Assembly: GCA_016125095.1 (NCBI GenBank)
Contig: WGMK01000010.1
Span: 1 to 64,000 of the forward strand
DNA: 64,000 nt
From: Candidatus Hydrogenedens sp.
GTDB lineage: Bacteria; Hydrogenedentota; Hydrogenedentia; Hydrogenedentales; JAEUWI01
Reading direction: 5' to 3'
Positions 1 through 6,979 of the stretch are shown piece after piece. The notes under the pieces were generated by a model. That model made no database searches. It worked only from the letters and a program-made list of their open reading frames with translations, and had not been told where the DNA came from. The stretch's first letter is position 1, and the number at the start of each line of letters is the position of its first letter. The position numbers were made by a program, and so were the translations under genes.

Positions 1-71
1 CAGCCTATGAGCCTCTGGGGTCCGCTTCCACTTTTTCTTTCACAATCGCGTCAAGCGTTTTTCTACAGAGA

Positions 72-161
72 AGCGGGTCCGGACGGTGCGTGGCGACCAT
101 TCTGCCTCACGTCACTCCTTCCCCAAGAGTACCTGCAGCCGCGTTCTGCGCCGGGCCCGCT
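72..161. repeat. Structured repeat, copy 1 (50-bp core in a variable stem)
   Basis: The core at 91-140 is identical over 50 bp to 220-269. It is flanked by AGCGGGTCCGG (72-82) and CCGGGCCCGCT (151-161), which pair at 10 of 11 positions. The core itself can fold a small hairpin around a CCCC loop (ACTCCTT/AAGAGT with bulges). The flanking stem sequence differs from that of copy 2 but stays self-complementary, which points to a structured element rather than simple duplication. No gene is credible in 1-419 apart from the promoter at 330-358. Confidence 0.7.
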
Positions 162-199
162 CTCTTTGATACGCCGCTTGACAGCGCCCTCATCAGTGG

Positions 200-287
200 A
201 AACAGGGCCGGAAGCGACATGGCGACCATTCTGCCTCACGTCACTCCTTCCCCAAGAGTACCTGCAGCCTAGCTTCCGGCCCTGTTT
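200..287. repeat. Structured repeat, copy 2 (50-bp core in a variable stem)
   Basis: The second copy of the 50-bp core (220-269) is enclosed by a perfect 16-bp inverted repeat, AAACAGGGCCGGAAGC at 200-215 and its reverse complement at 272-287. The spacing from copy 1 is 129 bp. It lies about 40 bp upstream of the promoter-like sequence of the HtrA operon, so it could be an element inserted between genes or a transcribed structured RNA. The function is unknown. Confidence 0.75.
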
Positions 288-329
288 CAACGCTTTTTCC
301 CGTGCAATTCCCGCCTCATCGCGTCCGCA

Positions 330-358
330 TTGAGAGGCACGCACCAGTTTGGTATAGT
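330..358 (+). promoter_or_regulatory. Sigma-70-like promoter of the HtrA operon
   Basis: TTGAGA (330-335) and TATAGT (353-358) are separated by 17 bp. Each hexamer matches the consensus at five of six positions. The start codon of the downstream protease follows at 420. A start codon at 330 lies in frame with that gene, but it overlaps this -35 box and precedes the signal peptide, so the promoter reading is preferred. Confidence 0.6.
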
Positions 359-419
359 CCTGCTTTCGCGCTTCCCGCGCAGTCCGCGCCGGCGCGCTTT
401 AAAGGACACCCGCGAACCG

Positions 420-2480
420 ATGATTCCACACGCCACCCCCCGCCGATTTCTGGCCGTTCTCGCGGCCGCCCTGTTTTGCGCTCCAATGCTCCACGCCCAG
501 GATATCGGCGTCTCGGCCGATCAGATCGATCGCGCCGTGGCGCTCGTCAAGCCTGCGTTGGTGCGGATACATGTGGTGGAGACGTATTACAGTGAAGGGC
601 GCGAGCTCAAGTACGAGGCCTCCGGCAGCGGCGCGGTCATCACGCCCGAGGGTCATGTCATCACGAATCACCACGTGGCAGGCCATGCGAAGCTGATCAC
701 CTGCACCTTTTCCGACAAGGAAGAAATCGCCGCGGAACTGGTGGGTACGGATCCCCTTACGGATATTTCCATCATCAAGCTGACGCCCGACACGCCGCGC
801 GAGTTTCCCGTGGCGAAATTCGGCGATTCCGACCAGGTGCGCGTGGGCCAGGCCGTGTTGGCCATGGGCAGCCCGCAGGCGCTGTCGCAGTCGGTGACCA
901 TGGGCATCATGAGCAACACCGAGATGATCCTGCCCTCGTGGATGGGCGACGGCGGCGGCCTCGAGCTGGACGGCGAGAACGTGGGCGCGCTCGTGCGCTG
1001 GCTCGCGCACGACGCCGACATCTACGGCGGCAATTCCGGTGGTCCGCTGGTGAATCTCGACGGCGAGATTATCGGCATCAATGAGATCCGGCTGGGGCTC
1101 AGCGGCGCCATTCCGGGGAATTTGGCCAAGTCCGTGGCGGATATCCTCATCGCTAAAGGCAGCGTCGAGCGCGCCTGGCTGGGGCTCGATGTGCAGCCCC
1201 TGCTCAAGCATTCCGGCGAAGAAGACGGCGTACTGGTGTCGGGCGTGGTGAAGGATTCCCCGGCGGATGCCGCCGGCGTACTCTCTGGCGATATCCTGCT
1301 TGCCGTCGGCGACACGCCGGTCACGGTCAAGTTCGACGAGCAATTGCCGGACTTCAACATGCTGGTCGCGCAACTGCCCATCGATACACCCGTTTCGCTT
1401 CGGGTTCGCCGCGAAGGGGCCGAGCAGCAAATGACGGCCACACCGAAGGTGCGCGAGCCGCAGGAGCCGGAAGAATTCGAGATGAAGCAGTGGGGGATCA
1501 CCGTCCGCGATCTCTCCGAGATGATGGCCAAGGAAATGAAGCGCTCGAGCGCCGATGGTGTGCTCATTACGAGTGTGCGCCCGGGCGGTCCGGTGGGCAG
1601 TGCCAAGCCGACGCTCAACGAAGGCGACGTGATCGTGGGCGTAGGCGAGCAGGACGTGAAGACCGTGGCGGACCTGGTGGATGCCACGCACGCGCTGACC
1701 GAGAATGCCGCCGATCCCGTGAGCGTGCTCACGCGCTTCGAGCGCAAGACCGGCCAGTTCGTTACCGTGGTCGAGGTGGGCGTCGAGGAGATTACCGACC
1801 CGGGCCTCGAGGTGAAGAAGGCCTGGCTGCCCGTGGAGACGCAGGTCATCACGCGCGATATCGCCAAGCTGCTGGGCGACGAGAATATGACGGGGTTCCG
1901 GGTGACGCGAGTGTTCGAGGAATCGACCGCCGATACGGCGGGCCTCGAAGTGGGCGACCTGATTCTCGGCGTAGACGGAGAGAACCTGACGGCCTCCGCG
2001 CCCGAGCACTACGAGGAGCTCGAGGCGCTCATCCGCCAGTACCGCTCCGGTACGAAGGTGGCCCTGCAGGTGCGGCGCGACGGCAAGGATCAGGACATTG
2101 AGGTCGAGCTGGTACGCGCGCCCCCGGTTGAGCGCGAGATGAAGAAATACCGCGACGAGGACTTCGAGTTCACGGTGCGCGACATTACCTTCTTCGACAA
2201 GTCTTCGGAAAAATGGGCGCAGAGCCAGCGCGGCGTGATGGTGCACCAGGTGAACCCCGGCGGCTGGGCGGCTTTGGGCGGCCTGGCCAACGGCGACCTG
2301 ATTGTGCAGGTGGCCGCCGACGGCATCGGCAGCGTGGAAGACATCGAAAAGGCGATGCACGCCGTGCGCGAGCGCATGGAAAAGGCCATCGTGTTCAAGG
2401 TGCTGCGCGGCATCCATACCCTCTACATCGAAATCGAGCCCAAGTGGAATACGCTGGACACCAAGAAAGGATCGGCATGA
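420..2480 (+). CDS. HtrA/DegP-type serine protease with four PDZ domains
   Basis: This is a predicted periplasmic S1C protease of 686 residues. The N-terminus is a cleavable signal peptide ending near LHA-QD. The catalytic triad is visible: His85 in TNHHV, Asp115 in DPLTD and Ser206 in GGNSGGP. Four PDZ-like domains follow, at roughly 250-345, 375-470, 490-590 and 605-680. Usual HtrA/DegP proteins have one or two PDZ domains and about 350-480 residues, so this is an extended form. Its likely role is envelope protein quality control or regulated proteolysis. ATG 420 was chosen because it directly precedes the signal peptide. The stop overlaps the next start by 4 bp (ATGA), so the two are translationally coupled. 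Confidence 0.85.
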   Translation: MIPHATPRRFLAVLAAALFCAPMLHAQDIGVSADQIDRAVALVKPALVRIHVVETYYSEGRELKYEASGSGAVITPEGHVITNHHVAGHAKLITCTFSDKEEIAAELVGTDPLTDISIIKLTPDTPREFPVAKFGDSDQVRVGQAVLAMGSPQALSQSVTMGIMSNTEMILPSWMGDGGGLELDGENVGALVRWLAHDADIYGGNSGGPLVNLDGEIIGINEIRLGLSGAIPGNLAKSVADILIAKGSVERAWLGLDVQPLLKHSGEEDGVLVSGVVKDSPADAAGVLSGDILLAVGDTPVTVKFDEQLPDFNMLVAQLPIDTPVSLRVRREGAEQQMTATPKVREPQEPEEFEMKQWGITVRDLSEMMAKEMKRSSADGVLITSVRPGGPVGSAKPTLNEGDVIVGVGEQDVKTVADLVDATHALTENAADPVSVLTRFERKTGQFVTVVEVGVEEITDPGLEVKKAWLPVETQVITRDIAKLLGDENMTGFRVTRVFEESTADTAGLEVGDLILGVDGENLTASAPEHYEELEALIRQYRSGTKVALQVRRDGKDQDIEVELVRAPPVEREMKKYRDEDFEFTVRDITFFDKSSEKWAQSQRGVMVHQVNPGGWAALGGLANGDLIVQVAADGIGSVEDIEKAMHAVRERMEKAIVFKVLRGIHTLYIEIEPKWNTLDTKKGSA

Positions 2481-3301
2481 GCATTCGCGGCATTCTTTTC
2501 ATCGCATGCGTTGCGGCGGGCGTCGCATCGGCGCAGTCTCCCGAAACGGTGGAGCAGGCGCGGGCCGTGTTTAAGGCGAACAAGGCCGCAGTCGTCACGG
2601 TCGAGCTGGTCATCAAGGAAAAGATGAGCATGTTCGGCCAGGCCTCGAATGAATCCGAATCGAAGGTGAGCGGCACGGGCACGGTCATCGCGGCGGACGG
2701 CCTCACGGTCATGTCGCTGACGGCGACCGACCCGAACAGCATGTTCGCCAACATGATGCCCGCGGGCATGGACGATCAGTTCGACATGGATTCCGAGGTG
2801 ACGGACGTCAAGATCATCCTCGACGACGGCGCGGAGCTGCCGAGCGAAATCCTCCTGCGCGACCGTGATCTTGATCTCGCGTTCGTGCGCCCAAAAGCGA
2901 AACCCGAGGCCGAATTGGCGCACGTCGATTTGGCGGATAGCGTGGATGTGGACATCCTCGACTCCGTCGTCATTCTCGACCGTACCGGCAAGGTGGCGAA
3001 CCGCGCGGCCAGCGTCGTGCTCGCACGGGTGGCGTCGCTGGTGGAAAAGCCGCGCCGTTTCTATATGACCGATTACGCGCAGTCTACCGGCGGCCTGGGC
3101 GCGCCGGCCTTCACGCCCGAAGGCAAACTCGTCGGCGTGCTGATGCTCCGCATGATCCGCAGCAATGACCACGGCGGCGGCATGATGTCGGCGCTGGGCG
3201 GCGGCATGCAGGATTCCATGGCGCTGATTCTGCTGCCCGCGGCCGAAGTTCAGGAAGGCGCCAGCCAGGCGCCGCCGCGCGAAGAAGCCAAGACGGAGTA
3301 G
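2477..3301 (+). CDS. Secreted trypsin-like paralogue, probable pseudoprotease
   Basis: This 274-residue protein has a signal peptide (cleavage near VASA-QS). It keeps features of the trypsin fold seen in HtrA: an SGTGTVI strand, a DLDLAFVRPK segment resembling the Asp-containing strand, and a GKLVGVLML strand after the active-site region. Where HtrA has GNSGGP it reads STGGLGAP, and no NHHV-type catalytic His is seen, so proteolysis is unlikely. There is no PDZ domain. It starts inside the stop codon of the four-PDZ protease and so is likely made with it, perhaps as a partner or regulator. The partner role is inferred from coupling only. Confidence 0.65.
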   Translation: MSIRGILFIACVAAGVASAQSPETVEQARAVFKANKAAVVTVELVIKEKMSMFGQASNESESKVSGTGTVIAADGLTVMSLTATDPNSMFANMMPAGMDDQFDMDSEVTDVKIILDDGAELPSEILLRDRDLDLAFVRPKAKPEAELAHVDLADSVDVDILDSVVILDRTGKVANRAASVVLARVASLVEKPRRFYMTDYAQSTGGLGAPAFTPEGKLVGVLMLRMIRSNDHGGGMMSALGGGMQDSMALILLPAAEVQEGASQAPPREEAKTE

Positions 3302-3353
3302 GAGCGGGGCCATCATTCCGGAAGCGCGAATCGCAGACCTGCGCGGACAGACG

Positions 3354-4070
3354 GTGCTGGTCACCGGGGGCGGCAAACGCCTAGGCCGCGCCATGGCGCT
3401 GCGCTTCGCGCGCGAAGGCGCCGACGTCGTCATCCACTACGGGCAGTCGCGAGAAGCCGCAGAGGCCACCGCGCAGGAGGTCCGTGATGCCGGCGTGCAA
3501 GCATGGACCTTAGCGGCCGACCTGGCGCTGGCGGGTGCGGCGGAAAAGCTCTGGAATGCGGCCCATGAAGTCTCCGGCAATATTGACGTGCTGGTGAATT
3601 CCGCCAGCATCTTCCCGGCGGGCACGCTGGATACCCTCGATGAGGCCACGTTGCTGGGGAACCTGCGCGTGAACACGCTGGCGCCGCACGGGCTGCTTCG
3701 CTGCATGGCGCGTTCGGACCGCGCCGGTTGCGCCATTAACCTGCTGGACTCGGCCATGAAGACCTACGACCGAGGGCACGTGGCGTATCACCTCAGCAAG
3801 CGCGCGCTGTACAGCCTGACGCGCATGGCCGCGGTGGAATACGCTCCGCGGTTGCGGGTGAACGGCATTGCGCCGGGGCCGGTGCTGCCGCCGCCCGATG
3901 CCGATGCGGCCTATCTCGAGGCGCGCGGGGCGGAGACGCCGCTGCAGGCCTACGGTTCGCCCGAACACGTGGCCGAGGCGGCGGTGTTCCTGGCGCGGAG
4001 TACCTATGTGACCGGGCAAGTGATTTATATTGACGGTGGCAATCATCTCAAGGGAAGCATGTATGAGTGA
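3354..4070 (+). CDS. Short-chain dehydrogenase resembling pteridine reductase
   Basis: This is an NAD(P)-dependent SDR with an N-terminal TGGGKRLG nucleotide-binding motif. The Arg in TGxxKRLG is typical of the pteridine reductase (PTR1/FolM) branch. It also has NSASIFPAG and a YHLSK catalytic Tyr/Lys motif, and ends with a typical SDR C-terminus (TGQVIYIDGG). It overlaps folB by 8 bp and lies next to folK, so a dihydropterin or dihydrofolate reductase role is likely. The first canonical start is GTG 3354, but it sits only a few residues before the glycine motif. The open frame continues upstream to an AGGAG at 3300-3304 placed 7-10 bp before ATC 3312 and ATT 3315, so a non-canonical start is possible. 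Confidence 0.75.
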   Translation: MLVTGGGKRLGRAMALRFAREGADVVIHYGQSREAAEATAQEVRDAGVQAWTLAADLALAGAAEKLWNAAHEVSGNIDVLVNSASIFPAGTLDTLDEATLLGNLRVNTLAPHGLLRCMARSDRAGCAINLLDSAMKTYDRGHVAYHLSKRALYSLTRMAAVEYAPRLRVNGIAPGPVLPPPDADAAYLEARGAETPLQAYGSPEHVAEAAVFLARSTYVTGQVIYIDGGNHLKGSMYE

Positions 4071-4434
4071 CATTCCGCTGGACCGCATTCACATCCGCGG
4101 GCTGCTGGTGCGGTGCATCGTGGGCATCAACGACGACGAGCGCGAGAACAAGCAGGACGTGCGCCTCGGCGTGACGCTCCACGCGGACCTGCGCAAGGCC
4201 GGCGCGTCAGACAATATCGACGACACGGTCAACTACAAGGGCATCAAGCAGGCGCTGTTCAAGATGGTGGAGGCGTCGGACTATTTTCTCATCGAGCGGC
4301 TGGCCGACGAGGCCGCGCGCGTGTGCCTGCAGGACAAGCGCGTGCGGCGTGTGGACGTGGTGGTCGACAAGCCCGGCGCGCTGCGGTTCGCCGAAAGCGT
4401 GGCGGTCGAGATCACCCGCTATCAAGAGGGCTGA
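4063..4434 (+). CDS. folB: Dihydroneopterin aldolase
   Basis: FolB (123 residues, normal family length) converts 7,8-dihydroneopterin to 6-hydroxymethyl-dihydropterin plus glycolaldehyde. The family pattern is clear: an IHIRGLLVRCIVGINDDER start (the pterin-binding strand), a D-T-V-N-Y-K segment, and the C-terminal VDVVVDKPGALRFAESVAVEI that matches the conserved KP-x-A-[IL] element. ATG 4063 lies inside the end of the upstream SDR. The following folK starts 3 bp after its stop, giving an SDR-folB-folK operon. Confidence is high from family pattern and context together. Confidence 0.92.
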   Translation: MSDIPLDRIHIRGLLVRCIVGINDDERENKQDVRLGVTLHADLRKAGASDNIDDTVNYKGIKQALFKMVEASDYFLIERLADEAARVCLQDKRVRRVDVVVDKPGALRFAESVAVEITRYQEG

Positions 4435-4437
4435 GCC

Positions 4438-4953
4438 GTGGCGGCGGGGGAGGCCGTATACGTCGCGCTCGGCGGCAACATCGAGCCGGAACGGCACCTC
4501 GCCCTCGCCCTGGAAGCCCTTGCGGCGCAGTTCCGCATCGACGCCCTTTCAGGCGTGTACAGCACGCCCGCCATCGGCCGGCCCGAGCAAGCGCCCTACC
4601 TCAATGCCGTGGCGCGATTCGACTGCATGCTGCCGCCGCGCGAATTGAAGTACGGCGTGCTGCGGGCGATTGAAGACGACCTCGGGCGCTTGCGCTGTCC
4701 CGATAAGTTCGCCGCAAGGAATATCGACATCGATCTGCTGCTCTACGGCGATCGCGTGATCGACGAGCCGGGGGTGGAGGTGCCGGACGCGGACATTCCC
4801 GAGCGTCCATTTCTCGTGCGCTGCCTGCTCGATATCGACCCGGACCTCGAGCTGCCCGGGCGGGGACCGCTCCGGAACTTTGTGTCCGCCGAATCCGAGG
4901 CGCTGACGCCGCTGGAAACCTTCGTCGCGGAGTTTCGTCGGTGGGTGACGTGA
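4438..4953 (+). CDS. folK: 2-amino-4-hydroxy-6-hydroxymethyldihydropteridine pyrophosphokinase
   Basis: HPPK (171 residues) transfers pyrophosphate from ATP to 6-hydroxymethyl-dihydropterin, the step after FolB. Visible family features are VALGGNIEPE near the N-terminus, SGVYSTPAIG, YLNAVARF, and the ARNIDIDLLLYG signature carrying the metal-binding aspartates, followed by PERPFLVRCLLDI. The start is GTG 4438, 3 bp after folB. Dihydropteroate synthase (folP) is not in this window. The stop overlaps the start region of the next membrane-protein gene. Confidence 0.92.
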   Translation: MAAGEAVYVALGGNIEPERHLALALEALAAQFRIDALSGVYSTPAIGRPEQAPYLNAVARFDCMLPPRELKYGVLRAIEDDLGRLRCPDKFAARNIDIDLLLYGDRVIDEPGVEVPDADIPERPFLVRCLLDIDPDLELPGRGPLRNFVSAESEALTPLETFVAEFRRWVT

Positions 4954-6878
4954 CGGCCTCCGGCATGCGCGGCCTGAGGCGCGGCGCGCTGCTCTGGCTG
5001 GCGGTCGGCGTCGTGGGCATCGCGCTCCGCGGCGTGCGTTGGGAAGAGAGCTACGAGCGTGCCCAGGCCATGCTAGGCATCATCCCCTACGACCACGGCC
5101 ATCCGCTCTATGTCTACGGCTGGAACGCTTTCTCGATTCACTACTACCTGAGCGCACTCGTCATGCGCGTGTGGGACAGCCCGCTGCTCGTGTGCGGCGT
5201 GCGGGATCTGTTGTGCGTTTGGGCGGCGCTGCTGCCCGTCTACTTCCTCGGCGCGCGTGTGGCGCGGAATCCCTGGGGCGGCCACCTCGCCGCGGCCTTC
5301 ATCCTGGCGAACGCGCATCAGATATTCCGGAGCTACTACTCCATCAACGTCTGGCCGTTCATGTTCACCTCCGGAGAGATCGGCTTCGGCTGGGCGCTGG
5401 GCGTGGCAGCGGGGTGGGCCTGGGGCCGCTGGGGCTTGGGCTTCTTTATGCTGGGCATGATGCCCGTGGTGCACATCGGCCAGATGCCGCCGGTGCTGGC
5501 GGTGGGCATCGCGATGGCTGCGGGCTTGCTGGTTTATGGCCAGCCCGAAGAACGCCGCCGCATGGTGTTGGGCCTGGGTGCCGGGCTCGCGGTGACGGCC
5601 CTGTTCGTCGTGCTGCATCACTTCCTGCATGCACCGTATGCCGCAGATGGGCCCTACGCGGCTTCCGGCGATGGCATCGAAGTGTGGAAGCGCTTCACCT
5701 TCTACGAAGACATCCACCGGCGGCCGGGCGTGCCGCCGCGGTTCGGACCTTTCGCGCATAGCCAGTTGGCGCTCTTGGCGCTGCCTTTGTTGACCATTGG
5801 GTGGATGTGGAGGCACCGCGCACGGCAAGACAGCCCGCCGAAACCGGTCAATATGAAAGATGTGGCGGTAGCCTCCGTATTCTTTCACTACGCACTCGCC
5901 TGCTGCGGTGCCGTGTGGATCGCCAGCGCGGGACAGGGGCTGATCGGGCCGGACACGCCGTTCTGGCTCATCGGCTGGCTGCCTTACCGGTTGCCGAATC
6001 ATGCGGGCGCGCTGCTGGTGGCCCTGAGTGCCGGTATGGCCCTGTCCGGCCGGGCGCGGGGTGTGGCGCTGGTGGCGGTAGCCTGGCTGGCGCTGGCGCC
6101 GCTGGGTGCCTGGATATTGCCCGAGGCCGTCCAGCAGCGCTATATCGCCCCGACCGAGGGGCCGTTGTTCCTGTTGCTCGGCGGCGTGTTCGCGGCGGTC
6201 GGCGTGGAACTTCGGGATTCTCCGGGGTTCCTGCGCGGGTGTCTCGCGGCGTGTGCGGCCGTGTGGGCCTACGCCGCCTGGCACAATCAGTTTCTGGCGG
6301 CCTTGGTCGTGTGTGGCGCCGGGGCGTATTTCGTGCTGGCGGCGGTTGGCTCGCGGGTACGCTCGCCCTACCGATTGCCGGAGGAAGATGGCTCGCGGGT
6401 ACGCTCGCCCTACCGGGGGGTGGCGCTGGCGATTGCACTCGTCGTGGCAGGGCAACTGGCGAAGGAATACCAGACGCGCGAACACCTGCCGCGCGATGCC
6501 TTTGAGCAGGAAGCGCGCGCTTACCTGCAGGCCCATGCCGCGCCGGAAGACGTGCTGCTGGCCCCCTTTACCACCATCAACTACCAGGAGAAACTGGGCC
6601 AGCCGGTCTTCGCCACCTTCGAAACCTACCTGTTCATTCCGTACCTGCGGGATATCGCGCCGACGATCGAGCAGATGCTGACCGATGCCTACGGCATCCG
6701 CTTCGGCGAGCCATGGAGCCAGGACGTATCGGTGTGGGAAAGACGCACGCCGGAGGAATGGCAGGCGCTCGGAGAGCGGTACGATATCGCCTATGTGCTC
6801 GCGCCGAAAGGCGCCCATATCGCGCTCGAACCGGTGCTTGAAGGCGGGCGCCGGGTGCTCTACCGCATCGCGCCGTAG
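4941..6878 (+). CDS. Multi-pass membrane protein of unknown function (GT-C-like topology)
   Basis: A 645-residue protein with about ten or more hydrophobic helices through roughly residue 520 and a soluble C-terminal domain of about 120 residues (from near REHLPRDAF). The arrangement resembles GT-C-type glycosyltransferases, but I see no decisive motif, so the family is not assigned. GTG 4941 has GGAG 8 bp upstream. GTG 4950, which forms a GTGA overlap with the folK stop, is an alternative. Codons 470-491 carry two in-frame copies of a dispersed 27-bp repeat (6347-6373 and 6389-6415), giving the twice-repeated peptide GSRVRSPYR in a predicted loop. Confidence 0.7.
   Translation: MGDVTASGMRGLRRGALLWLAVGVVGIALRGVRWEESYERAQAMLGIIPYDHGHPLYVYGWNAFSIHYYLSALVMRVWDSPLLVCGVRDLLCVWAALLPVYFLGARVARNPWGGHLAAAFILANAHQIFRSYYSINVWPFMFTSGEIGFGWALGVAAGWAWGRWGLGFFMLGMMPVVHIGQMPPVLAVGIAMAAGLLVYGQPEERRRMVLGLGAGLAVTALFVVLHHFLHAPYAADGPYAASGDGIEVWKRFTFYEDIHRRPGVPPRFGPFAHSQLALLALPLLTIGWMWRHRARQDSPPKPVNMKDVAVASVFFHYALACCGAVWIASAGQGLIGPDTPFWLIGWLPYRLPNHAGALLVALSAGMALSGRARGVALVAVAWLALAPLGAWILPEAVQQRYIAPTEGPLFLLLGGVFAAVGVELRDSPGFLRGCLAACAAVWAYAAWHNQFLAALVVCGAGAYFVLAAVGSRVRSPYRLPEEDGSRVRSPYRGVALAIALVVAGQLAKEYQTREHLPRDAFEQEARAYLQAHAAPEDVLLAPFTTINYQEKLGQPVFATFETYLFIPYLRDIAPTIEQMLTDAYGIRFGEPWSQDVSVWERRTPEEWQALGERYDIAYVLAPKGAHIALEPVLEGGRRVLYRIAP
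6347..6415 (+). repeat. Two in-frame copies of a 27-bp dispersed repeat
   Basis: Identical 27-bp sequences occupy 6347-6373 and 6389-6415 (period 42 bp, 14 codons) inside the membrane-protein gene. A third identical copy lies in reverse orientation in the intergenic region at 55073-55099. Occurrence both inside a gene and between genes 49 kb apart indicates a genome-dispersed element. Its length and phase here preserve the reading frame. Confidence 0.8.
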
Positions 6879-6884
6879 TCCGCA

Positions 6885-6914
6885 TTGCGGTTCCGACCGG
6901 GGTTGAAGTACACT
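6885..6914 (+). promoter_or_regulatory. Weak promoter-like sequence before typA
   Basis: TTGCGG (6885-6890) and TACACT (6909-6914) are 18 bp apart and lie 65 bp upstream of the typA start. Each box matches the consensus at four of six positions. The -35 box begins just after the stop of the preceding gene. This is a plausible but unproven promoter. Confidence 0.35.
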
Positions 6915-6979
6915 ACCGGTCCGCCCTCCCCCGTATGCAATCAGGGCCATTGCGCCCGCTACCCCCGGATTTCCCGTTC

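Noticed and set aside
90..272. Small frame encoding a twice-repeated MATILPHVTPSPR peptide
   Set aside because: The peptide only mirrors the 50-bp DNA repeat. The stems differ in sequence but not in pairing, and no ribosome binding site precedes it.
399..2417. Long minus-strand open frame opposite the HtrA gene
   Set aside because: It is a His- and Ala-rich antisense shadow created by high GC. The plus-strand frame has a signal peptide, catalytic triad and PDZ domains.
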